Shown: positions 44,200 to 56,519, numbered from the stretch's first letter. The stretch is DNA of 64,000 bases from Calendula officinalis (GCA_963853835.1 OY970822.1:49626404-49690403); one strand, 5' to 3'. Numbers and translations are program-made. The notes: generated from the sequence alone by a model not told the origin.

Positions 44200-46400
44200 C
44201 ATTGTTTTTCAAACATAAACATAAATTTTTCAACCACCGGTCTTCTGCCACCGGTGCCTCCCATCGTTTTCCAGAGAATCATTCCTTTCTTCCCTTGTGG
44301 CTTCCCAAGCCCCTCCTCTTTCGTTCTTCCTCCATAGCTTCAGCAACCTCTTCAGCAGGCATCCCTAGACGTCTGGTTGTTCTCATGAGTTCTTCTTCAT
44401 CACGAGTCATCTGACTCTTCCGCTTTTTCATTTTTGGGAGAGAAGTTGCAGGACCTTTACCTTTATCAATGGGAAGATTTTGGATTTTACCCACGTGAGC
44501 TTCTGTAGAAACCCTGACCAGGGGATCTAAGGACGGAACGATTGGGATTCTGGTAGTACCACTACCATGAGTGATTGTGATCTCTGGGAACTCTTCAAAC
44601 CTGATCCCTGAACTCCTAAAACGTTATGAGGTCATCTGATAGGTTTTCCCACCTTGAACACTTTCTTCGGCTACACGATTCGAACCACTACCAACATTAT
44701 GAGCTCTGCTATCTCCAGCGATTCTCTTCCCTTTGCTATGGTTTCTCCGGTCTTCACCTCCCATTCCGGCCGGTCTAACGACCCTCTCCGCTGTGCCTTG
44801 ATGGAACACAGATTTCTCCCCTGAAAATGAAGGGTGGGAGTGACACCTTGAGCATTTTATTTATCCATCAGTGGCTCAACAAGGCTAGAGATGCGAGACA
44901 ACAAATTATCAATCCTTTCACCAATGGATCTATCAAGACGATTGAATTTAGATGTCAGATCAGCGTTACTTGACGTGAGATTTTCAATTGCAGAGATAAG
45001 ATTATCAATCTGCCCGTTTTGTGCATTCACGTTTCTTTGGAGATTTTCCTGATTGTTAGCCAGGAAGTCTTGAATGCTGTTTGACATAGCCCGGTGATTG
45101 GAGATGTTCCTAATGTTGGTATTTATAACCCCACAAAAACTTCTAATCAGAGCAAGTTGTTTAAATGTTTCGTTAAAGTTTACCATCATGCCAGGGAGAT
45201 CTCTCGCAGCTGGCACACCCCGGTCCGTCGGACCCTCTGGTGTGGCAGCTCTCCTGGGAGGTGGGATTTGCTCAGCTGTGGGGGCAGGTTCTTCATCGGA
45301 GCTATCAGTCCAGCTGACTGGTAGCGTGTATTCCTGTTCAGGTTCAGTACCAATATTTGTTTGAGTGGGGACACTCGTGTGCTCCAACGATTGATTCACA
45401 TCAGGAACTTCTTCTTCTTTAAACTCATCAATGAGTCTGTTAATATCATCAAGTTCAGCATCTAACCTGGATTCCTGATGGACCGGAGAATGGTCCATAT
45501 CAACATTTTATGTCCTTAGAGGGACTGGTGAAGGGGTGGATGAAATTTCCCATATTTCAATTGGAGTTGAATTGGGCACAACTCTTGGGTTGGAACTCCT
45601 GGTTCTATATCTACGGGATTGGTTGAAGGATTTGAAGGTGGTGGTGGTGGTGGTGGTGAATGATCAGAAGAGGATTGATTGTCATCATCATTAGACTCAA
45701 CATCATCCTCTTGAGAAGAGGCAGATTGTGCAAACTGGGTAAATGTTTACATACCTTCTGGAAGTTTATGAGCAAATTTCTCTTCTTGCCCTGTGAAGTT
45801 TGAGCTACCCACCATACCAGCTTTGAGAGAGGAGCCGACATTATCATAGAACTCTTGTTCTCCCAGAGAATGCAGAAAGATCATACACATGAATCGAGGA
45901 AAAGGAATTAGCTCATCTTTTCTTTTAGCAGCAACCTTCTTTACTAATTGTTCAAAAATCAGCAACCCAAAATCAGCCCTAATATCAGAAAATAGGGCAG
46001 CTCATATGATCATTTCATATGCGGATACAGAGTCAAACCCTCCTGTTTTACAGGACAAGCATTGAGAGATGGTCATGAAAAATGCTGACCATAACGAACC
46101 CATCTTCGTCCTTGATATGCCTCTGAGAGTGGTCTCCTTAATATTGAATGTATGGCAGGACGGCTGATTTTGCTTCTTCTAGCGACGGGGTTGGTTCATG
46201 AACTTGTGGGGGTCTCACATAATCGAGTTTAACAGCTTCCCTAAACTCCGGTCTCAAATTCCTGAGACGATAGTTGATGAAGCTTCTTGAGTTGTTCTTC
46301 GTGTAACATATGTTGTTATACGGGTAAGGGACACTTGTAGATGGTCGGATGGAGGCGGGAAGAGAAACCCTAAGATAAGTTCTTTTAGAGTTTTCCGTTA
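44200..46400 (-). pseudogene. Copia copy C extra ORFs, degenerate
   Basis: Upstream part (46400-45740): scattered homology to the 29862 ORF, best in ELIPFPRFMCMIFLHSLGEQ and GMVGSSNFTGQ. Then 45498-44857 is an open 213-residue stretch, MDHSPVHQESRLDAELDDIN.. with QLALIRSFCGVINTNIRNIS and a coiled coil IDNLISAIENLTSSNADLTS. 44494-44279 gives the basic tail (KGKGPATSLPKMKKRKSQM). Stops and shifts separate the pieces. Confidence 0.7.
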
Positions 46401-47319
46401 ATTGCAGGTATTGAGCGGTTTTGCAAGGTGGACGAAAGGGTTTTGAGAGTTGCGAGAGAAAGATGTTGGTGAAAATTTGCGAAATGGTGAAGTGTAGAGT
46501 AATTTGGGGAAGATCGTGGGAGACGGTTTTGATCGATGGTTAGAATTTGAACCGGTAAGATTGATCGTGTGGTGGAGATTGGAAGTTATTTGTAGGTAGT
46601 CTAGGAATGATGAAAGAAGTCAATCAAATGGCAGGGTAGTGTGGCGGGAAATGACATTGTGCAGTCGCATTAAATGTCAGCGAGACAGACGTGTCCAATA
46701 GCCCTTGAGTGTCAGTTATGAAGATAGGTACAATGAGATTGCCCCACCTAATGACTATCTGATGAAGTCTAGCAACTGATACTTCATCAGATGGTCATCA
46801 CCATCAGATAGTCTAGGACAAAGTTTGACTATCTGAAATCATTTGGCTATCTGAATCACCGAGCCGTCGGGATGTATCTGAAGTATGTGATATCTGAAGT
46901 TTTTATTTTATTTTTATTTTATTTTATAAAATATCTTATATCTGAATATAATGAGATACGAAGATATGACTGAAGAATCAGGTAATATGTTTGTATGTCA
47001 ATAGAGACAGACTCATGCAATCATAAAATTAAAACATTAAGCTGGTCGTTTAAGATGAGAGTCTTTCATGAAAATGAGTAGTTGAACATGATTAAAATTG
47101 AGATAATTTGTACGTAATATAGAATTAGTCCCCAGACTTAGTAAGAGAAGAAAAGAGATAGCTTCATACGAGGAAAAAATAGCTGCAACGGTGGTTGGCA
47201 ATAGGTAGGATCTGATGGGAAAACTTTCACTTTGCCTTATTGATGATGTGGTGGAGTCGCAGGGGCTTACAACAGATCATATATCAGATGCCATCGTGTT
47301 GTCTGTCCTGCACTGTTCT

Positions 47320-48480
47320 TCAGCTCATTTTTTTTATTTTTGAGTATCCATCGCTGAAGAATAGATATTGGTTGTCATTTAAAGTAACCAACCTTTTTGA
47401 AGCACACCTTTCAGTTTCTGATGACCTTTTTGAGCTTGAGGCTATATCTTCTTCATGGATGAGATTGTAACAGTCTTTGTTTTTGTGATAACTACATTCC
47501 TTTGTATCACTTTCGAGTTTATTATTTTGACCTGAATTGTTTTCATCCGTCTCCATTTCTTCAGTTACTTCCACGATGATGTTCTGTCTTACATATTGTT
47601 CCATTGATAGATTCTGAATACCAGGATCAGCTTGAGTTTCATCGACCTCCATTTCCTCATCTCCTTCAAAAATAACATTTTGGTTTATATACTTTTCTAT
47701 TGAGATATTTTGGGATTGGTTGAGGTCATCCATCTGATCAAAGAATGTCATCAGATAGTCACCAGTGATTGATTCGTCTGATATTTCCTCTGGATGAAAT
47801 GAGAGATGTTGAAAAGGATAGCTTGCAAAATCTTTTAGAGTGACTGGCGGAGTGACACTGTTTTCTAAATGGTTAAAAACTGGTTGCAGTAGATTGTTAA
47901 TTTGTGTGAATCCTTCATTCATCTCAGCCTTGATTTCGATTGTGAGTTGTGAAAGATCAACTTTAGTATCGGCTATTGAGGATGTTAGCAAGCTGATGTG
48001 AGTGGTGAGGTTTACTATTGTTTGGTCTTCAGAGCAATCAACTTCAGTGGTTCTTGCTTGTCACTGATGACAAATGGATTCTATTTTTTCATGTGGAGTA
48101 GTAGCCTGAGACATCTATTCATCCTGAATCTTTGATTCCTCTGAAGTATAATCTCTGGTGATGATCAGATTTCCGCTTGCAGTCTGAACAACTTCTCTTT
48201 CATACAAAACTTCTTGGGATTTAGACAATCTGCATGTTTGGTTTTTAACGTTTAATGTTCCAGATGTAGGAGTTCTACAGATTGAATATTGCACATACTT
48301 CTCAGAGAAACCTTGAATGGAATTCTGCTCTTCTAGGACATTCCATGAGCTGTACGATTTCTGAAGAGCTTCAATTTTATGAGCTAGCAACAAGTTATCT
48401 TCTGTTATGATATTGTTGAAGCACTGAAGCCTTATTACCTCAAGTTTTGAATTTTCAGCTTATGAGGATTCTTGAGTGAG
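47320..48480 (-). CDS. Copy C coding region between gag and extra ORFs, unknown
   Basis: Two open blocks, 48393-48115 (LLAHKIEALQKSYSSWNVLE, KYVQYSICRTPTSGTLNV) and 47991-47320 (LTIEIKAEMNEGFTQINNLL, then acidic repeats SIEKYINQNVIFEGDEEMEV / SMEQYVRQNIIVEVTEEMET). They follow the gag tail (CLMARFEDTE) with a few stops between. The acidic ~27-residue unit is duplicated. It occupies the place where copy A has protease and pol, but shows no similarity to them. A gag extension is the likeliest explanation; the family is not recognised. Confidence 0.5.
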
Positions 48481-48740
48481 TTCTTCTAATCTTTCTGTCA
48501 TCGTGGATAGAGCTGTTTCTAACTGAGCATTTCTCTCGTGAGTGAGCATCAGATGTTTAACGAGTGATCTGACTAGCGGTGGATAATCTTCTGGAGAAGT
48601 TGTGTTAGGCACGTTTTTGGAAGTTCGTCTTCCCGTTCCCTTGAAACAGGGGACATTGAAGTATCAGATTCAAGAGACCCTTTTTCTTTCTGACGATATT
48701 CAGTATCTTCAAACCTTGCCATCAGACATATACAATTCTG

Positions 48741-50070
48741 TTAATCTTCAGAGTTTGGCTCAGATTCTTCTTCTATTTTTGCGAATAGACCTTTTGTGTT
48801 GCAAGTAATTACTTCTTCTTCACTGGTCTCTGAGTCACTTAACCAAGCTTCAGCAAGTGCCTTTAATGCTTTTGCATCTTTCTCAGCCTTGGCTAGCTGA
48901 GCTTTCAGCTCCTGGTATTTCTTCTCAGTATCTTCATATTTCTTTTTATAGTTTGACGAGGAGCTTGACCTTGATTTTTCAGATCCACGGTTCTTTTTTA
49001 ACTCTGCAATCAGCTTTGATGTGACCCGTTCTTCCACACTTAAAGCATACCATCTCTCCTCTGTCGTTTTGACCTCCTGATCTGTTTCTATTTAAAAATA
49101 TTTTGTACCTTGTGGCTAATAAAGCCATACTTTCAGAGAGTTCTTTTATATCATCATCATCACATTCTCCTTGATTGGATTCACGTTCTTCGAAATCACC
49201 GTCTTCAGCATCTTCAAATCTTTCATCATCAGCATCGTTTGGATCGACAACAATTTCCACCTTTGCTTTTAGTGCTTTGCGAGATGACTTGGAAGAGCTT
49301 GCAATGAGAGCGGAGGAGGTAGGAGTTTCATTTAGATCATCATACATCTTGTTTTCATTTTTAAAGTTCATCAGTGTACTGTAGAGACTGCTCATGTTCA
49401 TATCTCTCATCTGACCAGAGGTTCTTAGCACGGTGGATATAACAGCCCAATCTTTTGGAAGAATTTCCAGAAATCTGTACATTAACTCTTGGACATCTTT
49501 GTGAATGCCGAACTCCCTTAATTCATTTATGAGGATGGTGAACCTTTTGTAGGACATGTTGAGTGTTTCACCTTTGATGACCTTGAATGCTTCATACTTT
49601 CGATTCAACATTGCTTTTCTGCTGGCTTTAACTTCATCGGTTCTTTCATACGATGTTGTCAAGATATCCCAAATCTCTTTGGCAGTTTTACACTCTTTTA
49701 CAGTGATAAGAATGTGGTTTGGGAGGGATATTTGAAGGAGGAACCGGATTTCAGCATCTAAGCCCGCTAGCTTTTTGTCTGCCTCTGACCATTAATCTTT
49801 TGGCTTGGGTTCTTCAAAATCAGAAAGGTCTTCTTCTTCTTCATCTTCGTCTTTATCATCATCCTCCTTCTTCTTTTTCTTGGAAATAGTTGTACTTGGA
49901 ACGAACATTTTTGGAATGTATGGACCATTGATAAGAATATCTGGCCCCATGTCATTTTGATGTTTGACAAATCCCAGAAAACGAATTTTCCACATACCAA
50001 AATCGTCATCAGTAAACACAGGGGCATTTGTCTTCGAACCAAGATTCATTTGAGATAGCTTTTCACCCAT
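48741..50070 (-). pseudogene. Copy C gag
   Basis: 50070-49792 starts MGEKLSQMNLGSKTNAPVFT and ends in an acidic linker with a stop at 49794-49792. The frame resumes through the capsid (MTTSYERTDEVKASRKAMLN, YRFLEILPKDWAVISTVLR) to an intact CCHC knuckle CFKCGRTGHIKADC, which stops at 48979. The coiled coil (KKKYEDTEKKYQELKAQLAK) continues in a third frame. Two breaks in all, but the knuckle is better preserved than in copy A. Confidence 0.85.
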
Positions 50071-50132
50071 TTTTTATCAGTAAGAAAGCAGATCAACAAT
50101 TATGAATTAAATGTCCCTGCTCTGATACCAAT

Positions 50133-51110
50133 TATTAGTCCCGGACAGGTGAAATTCTACACCTCTATGCTTTCAGTGATCAATTTAAATTTTATGGAGA
50201 CACTCAACACTTTTTAAACTTTTCTTTATTTATCAAATTGATACAATAAAGATGCAAGCAGTTTACGGAATAGCTAAGAACAAATCCTAACTAAACTGCT
50301 TGCATGTGATAGACAACAACATATATTATCTAAGACAGGTTTATGGTCAACAAATGATCAAGCACAAGACCAGACACTTTCGTTATACAGATTCAATTCT
50401 CGAATCAGATAACTAGAGTTAACTGGTGGTTTACACTCTGCTCAAAGGAATAAAGTTCTGGAGTAAATTCAGCAGCGTGTAACCTTGTTGGGTGCACACT
50501 GGAATCGATCGTCTAAGTCCTCAATTTATATCATTAGGAAACGTAGAGCCAAAGGAATGATCGATCGATTCCACGTGTGAGAATTCCGTTGGTGCAGAGG
50601 ATATATCATGAGACGCGCACGACTAACGGAATTCGGACAGTACTTTCTGTCGTCTTGTGGTCGCTGATATCTTCTACAAGATTTGCAAGATATTCCATAA
50701 TCAGCGATGCAAAAACTTGTGCTATACTGTGACACTGAAACTTCCAGCCTATGTACACTTATGGTGGCCATGAGTCTTCGGATACTCATGCTTCTTCAGA
50801 TAACCTTCAGCTTCAGTGACCTTCACTGAGAGTTTTGCTTAGAGAAGTATATGTTTGATGGTTCAGCGTTTTGTCCAATGGGCTGAACCTGTTACACTAT
50901 CTGATCTGTTAACAGTATCTGATTCCGCACGGGAAACTGATTGTTGTTTCAGATAGTGATCAGATAGTGTAACTGGGTAACAGAAATCCGAACTGATCAG
51001 ATACACTCACCCACAATCTGAGGAACTGATCCTCATATTGTCTTCTAACTATTTGTCTTTTTGTCTTCATTAAATCTCTTCAGTGGGGGATGCTTTTCAA
51101 CGACCCAATA
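50133..51110 (-). repeat. Copia copy C 5' LTR
   Basis: 978 bp. In plus reading the terminal TG has become TA (tattagtcccgg) and the last ACA is ATA, both single changes from the 3' LTR of the same element. Confidence 0.9.
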
Positions 51111-51182
51111 TTCAGAATAAAAATAACTTAGATGGGTCTACCCGTCAACCCGTTTAATTATTAAAATATATTTAAATATATA

Positions 51183-51506
51183 CTTCCTCCTATTCAAAAT
51201 AAATGATGCATTTTTCTTTTTGGGTGAATCAAAGTAAGTATTAAACTTTGAAAACTTACCTTATTTGACAAAAAAAATAAAATAAATAGGGATCACACTC
51301 ACTAACTATCTACCTTAATACAGTGAAATGATTCATTCATAATTACTTATACATTTAGACATCATTAATCACAATTTATTCAAAGGGTGTGAGACTTATT
51401 CTCCACTAACTATCTAATAAATTTAATTTAACCCTCATTGTATATAATCTTTTGTCTAAAAAACTTTGAAACTAATAATGTATCACTTATTTTGAATCGG
51501 AGGAAG
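51183..51506. mobile_element. Stowaway MITE
   Basis: TA-flanked ends CTTCCTCCTATTCAAAATAA and TTATTTTGAATCGGAGGAAG. Inserted in the right half of the split hAT copy, since the hAT match resumes immediately after it. Confidence 0.85.
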
Positions 51507-51705
51507 TATATATGTGTACTTAGTTTATAGTTTAGAAGTTCAAACATAATTAATAGTTAGATAAAAATAAAATAGCTACTTAGTAATTTGATGTTTTGGT
51601 GTGTTGCTATGAAATTATAGGCTAACAACAACCTGTTTGACCTGTTTAACATGGTTGACTTGCAAACCTATTTAACCCGTTTAATTAAATGAGTTATATA
51701 AGTTA

Positions 51706-52408
51706 TGCAACGTGTGATGTAAGGCATTTTGTTGAATGGGTTGATATTTATGGTGTGAGAAACTCACAAAATGAGATAACTATCAGGTTTGCTGATTCAA
51801 TTGCTTATTGTCATAATTAACATCGAGTTTTTGTCATACCTTTTTAGTTGTATACCTTGTTACTAATTTTTTAGAGTTGGCAAGATGGATGGGTCGGTAA
51901 CTGGGCAAAACGCGTTCGATTGAAATGGGTCAAAACAAAATTAACATTTCGTTATTTATTTAGATTTTTACTTAGAGAGTTGATTTAGGGATTACTTTTG
52001 TGACTTAATGAATTTGTAATTTCTATAGTTGATGATTTAAAGATATATAAAAATGTTTGTTTTAATCATGAAATTATTTCAAAGGTACACTATATTCATT
52101 GAATAAACTATTCTTAAAGAGGTAAAAGATTATGGAAATTTTTATAAGTCACCCGTAATTTATCACGGGTTATAGGTTAGTTACTTATTATCTTATAATA
52201 CATTTCCCGTACCAAATATATTGTTCATTAGAAAGGTAGCAAACGGGGTTTTTTATAACGGGGTGCAAGAATTTCAAAATTTGTGCATAAAGTTTATCAT
52301 TTATAATTATTGTGTTTTGTGGTTAAGTGGCAAAACGTCTTGCCAAATGCCTGCTACATATGCCACCGCCACGCATTTCGAGGCCCATTATAGAATGTTT
52401 GATAGTTT
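51706..52408. other. Intergenic; possible Helitron-type 3' end
   Basis: At 52145-52180 'cacccgtaatttatcacgggttataggttagt' resembles the hairpin end of the Helitrons at 33418, in plus orientation, with TTAG in place of CTAG. Its 5' end was not found. No gene seen. Confidence 0.4.
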
Positions 52409-52594
52409 TTTTTTTTTTAACGGCTAGTTAGTAAGTTAGTGGTTCGAACCTAGACAGTGACATCCACAAGGGGCAGTATGCCTTCCCTCGAACCTTCCAC
52501 CTTTTTGTCCACGACGGGACTTGAACCCATGACCAATAGGTCATGGGCAACACCTTAAATCCTCCTTGGATACCACTAGGCTACAAGCTCTGGG
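52409..52594 (-). mobile_element. Intact tRNA-derived SINE
   Basis: Read on the minus strand it starts cccagagcttgTAGCCTAGTGG (A box, 52573-52583), has a B box GGTTCAAGTCC (52517-52527), and ends in a poly(A) of 10 or so. It is flanked by perfect 18-bp target copies tagaatgtttgatagttt (52391-52408, 52595-52612). Both RNA polymerase III promoter boxes match the tRNA consensus. 186 bp. A truncated relative lies at 3148-3228. Confidence 0.93.
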
Positions 52595-52713
52595 TAGAAT
52601 GTTTGATAGTTTATTATCTATTTTTCATACATATAAATTTCTTTTATCTTGATTATTCTTTTTAAATAAAAAATAGCTATTTTTAAGGGATCAAAACAGT
52701 TAGCAAAATTATA

Positions 52714-52928
52714 CTTCCTCCGGATTTTTCATTTTGAGTGATTTAAAATAAGGGATACACTTTTAAAACTTATTTTATTTGGTAAAAATTAGTGGGATAA
52801 GTACTTACTAACGATCTCATTTAATAAGTAAAATAAGACATTATTTAGTCAAATTATCCTTCATTATGATGTTTTGCCTTAAAAATATTGAAATTTAAAG
52901 TGTATCACTTATTTTTAAACGGAGGAAG
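52714..52928. mobile_element. Stowaway MITE
   Basis: TA-flanked ends CTTCCTCCGG and AACGGAGGAAG; inner words 'gggatacactttt' and 'aaagtgtatcactta' continue the inverted repeat. 215 bp. Confidence 0.85.
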
Positions 52929-54190
52929 TAGATGATATAAGCATTTGCAGCTTTAACTTGAGTGTTGCCGATCAATTTCATATGATTGTAGATTTAATTC
53001 GTCTTTCATTTCTCACAGCAACGCGCGACAATTTTTACTTGTTGTATACAAAGGTAGTTGTAACTAATATGGTATCTCATTTTTTTTGTAATCCTACCCT
53101 ATATATGAGGCCTAAATTTGAAGAGTGTTTGACACCATGGCAATTCCAAGCATTCCTATTCGTCCATAATGCCACTTGAAATTCCCTGATTGGTCCACGT
53201 CATTTGCACTAATACAAACGAATCTGGTACGGCTTACGGTCTACATTCATATTCATATGCTCCATATACGGCAAACGAATCTGGTACGGCTTACGGTCTA
53301 CATTCATATGCTCCATATACGGCTTCCTACATACAAGGAAACAAATAACTATTTAAAAGATCGTACATACAAATAACTATTTAAAAGATCCTACATACAA
53401 GGAAACAAATAAATATATAAAAGATCAATCAGCGAAGGAAACAAATAACTATATGTAACATTTATATGTAACATTTCTTCATTTACCGTTTTTTTGTACA
53501 AAATCATCATCACATCTATCAATTATTATGTCATTTAGAAGTATATAAAGTTTTTGGACAATTTTTTTCCACCGGGTAAATTTTTTTGATTTTTTTTGTG
53601 TTACGGTGCTACTAGCGGATTGAAAACTTACCTAATAACTTAAAGCAATTAGTTAATAATCCACACCCAAAACTCAACCTAAAATTTAAACTAAATAAAT
53701 AAACTCAAAGCTAGTATTGTGTATAGTTGAATTCTAAACAAAAGTTGAAAATATATTAATACGCTAGCTAGATCGATGCAATAGAGTCTCTTATGTTAAA
53801 TTATTGTTTGGTATGTGGATACTTGTCGATGTATATAATCAAATAAAGTAATTTATGTAATAGAGTCTATTATATTAAATTCATTTTTGCTTCATGGCGC
53901 TGGCCCGAACCCCGGTAAAGTGCTTCTACTAGTGGAAAGTTCTAGTTCCTCCCATGTGTATATGTACAAATATATAAGTCATCAACGACTCTTTTAATTC
54001 TTGAATTAATCTTAGATCTTCAAGAATTTGCATTGAGGGTTTATATAAATATGTTACCCCCGGCCTCTAGTTATATTTCTCTATTCATACAATCATATTC
54101 GTATGTCCATACATTTCACAAATTAACTCTTTCTTCTCCAATTAAGTTTTTGTTAATTACCTTCATCTCGAAGGTACATTTTTATCAAAA
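52929..54190. other. Intergenic with short tandem repeats; upstream of family member 3
   Basis: 'aacgaatctggtacggcttacggtctacattc' is repeated at 53217 and 53275 (about 58 bp apart). Variants of 'ggaaacaaataactatttaaaagatc' recur between 53335 and 53450. No gene was recognised. This would be the promoter side of the gene at 54191. Confidence 0.5.
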
Positions 54191-54209
54191 ATGGAGAATC
54201 GAACATTTA

Positions 54210-54391
54210 GGGAGCTGATTCGTACAGAGCAATTTTTATCCATGCAGAGCAATTTTATATCAAATGACAATGACACCCTTAGTGTGAGGGGTGAAATGAA
54301 AAATGTGATAAAAGGAAAGTAAGGGCATGACTGTCATTTGAGCTGAGATTGCTCTGTATGGATAAAAACTGTTCTGTACGAATCAGCTCCC
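54210..54391. mobile_element. Mutator-type MITE in the gene's first codons
   Basis: Inverted ends gggagctgattcgtacagag and ctgtacgaatcagctccc, continuing for about 45 bp. Perfect 9-bp target copies gaacattta (54201-54209, 54392-54400). Removing it joins codon 7 (AAA) in frame. Confidence 0.92.
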
Positions 54392-54764
54392 GAACATTTA
54401 AACTTGAACCCGCCACCAAGATTTCAGAAGAAGGGAAACTTGAGTTAAAAAAGATGATCAAATTAATTGAAGAACGCGGAATCAAAGAAACTGTCCGCAT
54501 TTTACAACTCAAGGAATGGCAAGTGATTAACATCATCTCAATGTACATAAAATCCACTAAATCAAAAATAGAATCCCTACAAGAAATGTTGCCGAATCAA
54601 CAACAATTACACCAAGAATCAACATCGAAAGAAAATGATCAAGAATCGCAATATTTGGAAATATGGAAAGAAAAAGGTGGTGATCAACAAAATAATTATA
54701 ATACGAGTAAGGTGATGGGAGACCGAGAGTTTGTGTTGTTGCATAATAAGAAATGGGTTGAAGT

Positions 54765-55322
54765 TAGGGGTGGCAATTTCTGACCCGACACGAAACCCGA
54801 CCTGAAACCGACACGAAAATAAACAGGTTTGGGTTGAGGTAAAAAATAATTGGGTCAGTCTTGGGTTGAGTCAGCTGACCCGTTCATTAAACAAGTTAGG
54901 TTCGGGTCAATGATAATTTAAATGGGTCGACCCGTCAACCCGTTTAATTATTAAAATATATTTTAAAACATATATATTTATACTTAATTTATAGTTTACT
55001 ACTTAAAACGTAATTAATAGTTAGATAAAAATTAAAAAATGTTACTTAGGAATTTGGTGTTTAGTATTTTGTTATGAATTTGTGTAATAATAACATTATT
55101 TTGACCTGTTTGACCCGTTTAACTTGTTTGACATGATAACCTGTTTAACCTGTTTTGTTAAATGGGTTATATGGGTTAGGTTTGGGTTGAAGTTAAACAG
55201 GTTAGGGTTGAGATATCTGACCCGTTTATATAAACAGGTCGGTTTCGGGTTGAACATTTCTGACCCGCCAACCCGCGAACCCGAACCCGTCAACCCGAAC
55301 CCGACCTGAATTGCCACCCCTA
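54765..55322. mobile_element. Non-autonomous hAT element
   Basis: Ends TAGGGGTGGCAATT and AATTGCCACCCCTA, perfect 8-bp target copies gttgaagt (54757-54764, 55323-55330). 558 bp rich in acccgacc/ggttgacggg words. The same family is split at 42735/51111. Confidence 0.93.
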
Positions 55323-55399
55323 GTTGAAGTAATCGGTTTTTGAGAGTACGGACTCCAACAACTTATTGAAGTGTTTGAAATATTTGAAATCAAGGGTTC

Positions 55400-55913
55400 T
55401 GCTGAGTTTTAAACAACTCTATATAAATCGATCTTTAGGGTTAAGAATAGTTAGTTCTTGATCTGGAATATACAACTATAAATAATAAAACTTGCGGAAT
55501 TTAAACAAACATATTTGTATTGTTTAAACAAGGTTTTTCATTATTTTCATCACTAAAAGCCCCAATTCTACATAAAATATGTAGAACGGTTTTAAACTTG
55601 TAACAGGATCATAATATGACATTGAGGCTTAAAGAACACACACATACACGTTTTTGATGAAACGTGGGTTTCAAGAACGATTAATTCTATGTCATTAGGT
55701 CTCTTTATATAATAGAGAACTTAAGACTTACAAGGAAAAGATAATTACTAAATCTTTTGAATTCTATAAAGATATACTAAATCTTTTACATTTATCATTA
55801 TCTCATAAATCTTTATTCAAATCTTGAATTCCATATCAACGATTTAGGTCCTTGTAATTTCCAAGTTTTGACACATCAAATCTAAATGAATATTATCTGG
55901 AATATTCCTAACA
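55400..55913 (-). mobile_element. Solo LTR 1 (minus)
   Basis: 514 bp, TGCTGAGTTTTAAACAACTC..GGAATATTCCTAACA in plus reading. Perfect target copies ggttc (55395-55399, 55914-55918). Reverse complement of the LTR at 57603-58111 with moderate divergence, so both come from one retrotransposon family. Confidence 0.92.
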
Positions 55914-56519
55914 GGTTCGTTCTGTTTGTTAGGGATTAAAGATTTTGAAGTGATTAATAAAGTTAGAGAATTTATAAAGTTGAAGAAATCTCGAGTGGAA
56001 TTCTTGGAAAATATGATCGTACAAGAATCGGATGTTGAGAAGACACAAAAAGGAAAAGATGTCGAAGAGATAAGTGAGATAGTAACGGGGACGGTGGTGG
56101 AGTGGTCTACCGGCGGCATGAATACCGATCAAGAACTACATGCTATTGAAAAAGAAGAAGAAGAATTAGTTGTAGAATCTGTTGAAGAAATAAGTGAAAG
56201 AGATAATGAAATTGTAGTAACGGATCAAGAATCACATTTGAAGATATCGAGTGATCAAAAAAATCGAGGTGACGAATCTGTTAATCGTTTTCAAGGAAAA
56301 GATGAAAGAAAGAGTGATCACACGGTGGTGGCTAGCGGTGGAATGAGTAGTCCGGCGGTGGGTAGTATGCCGGAGATGGGAGGAAATGGGAATGGTAGAG
56401 GGGATTCACGGCGGCGGTAAGAGGAGCTGCAGCGGCGTATTATGGAAGGACGATGGTTTGGGAGAGCTCATGCAATAATGGAGCGGGAGCTCCGGGAACT
56501 GCAACAACAGCAGCCGAAG

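Larger units (their letters stand above)
42865..51110 (-). mobile_element. SIRE-type Copia copy C, lacking pol
   Basis: 3' LTR 42865-43854 and 5' LTR 50133-51110, target copies ttcgg/ttcag (42860-42864, 51111-51115). In element order: primer site (tggtatcagagc, about 50131-50115), gag 50070-48741, an extended coding region 48480-47320, the extra ORFs 46400-44200, and a purine tract (atatggggagat) before the 3' LTR. No protease, integrase, RT or RNase H sequence was found, so it is non-autonomous and would depend on a relative such as copy A. Confidence 0.85.
42735..51705. mobile_element. Old hAT copy split by Copia copy C
   Basis: 42735-42864 and 51111-51705 match, in order, the intact hAT element at 54765-55322 (acacgaaaccc, gtcttggg..gactcagctgac, acccgtcaacccgtttaatt, aattaatagttagataaaaa). 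The ends are eroded. The left part breaks at ttcgg, exactly the target site of the Copia. Confidence 0.75.

Noticed and set aside
54033..54218. 61-residue plus ORF ending in the Mutator MITE
   Set aside because: Upstream AT-rich DNA; the ATG at 54191 in another frame is supported by the restored downstream frame.
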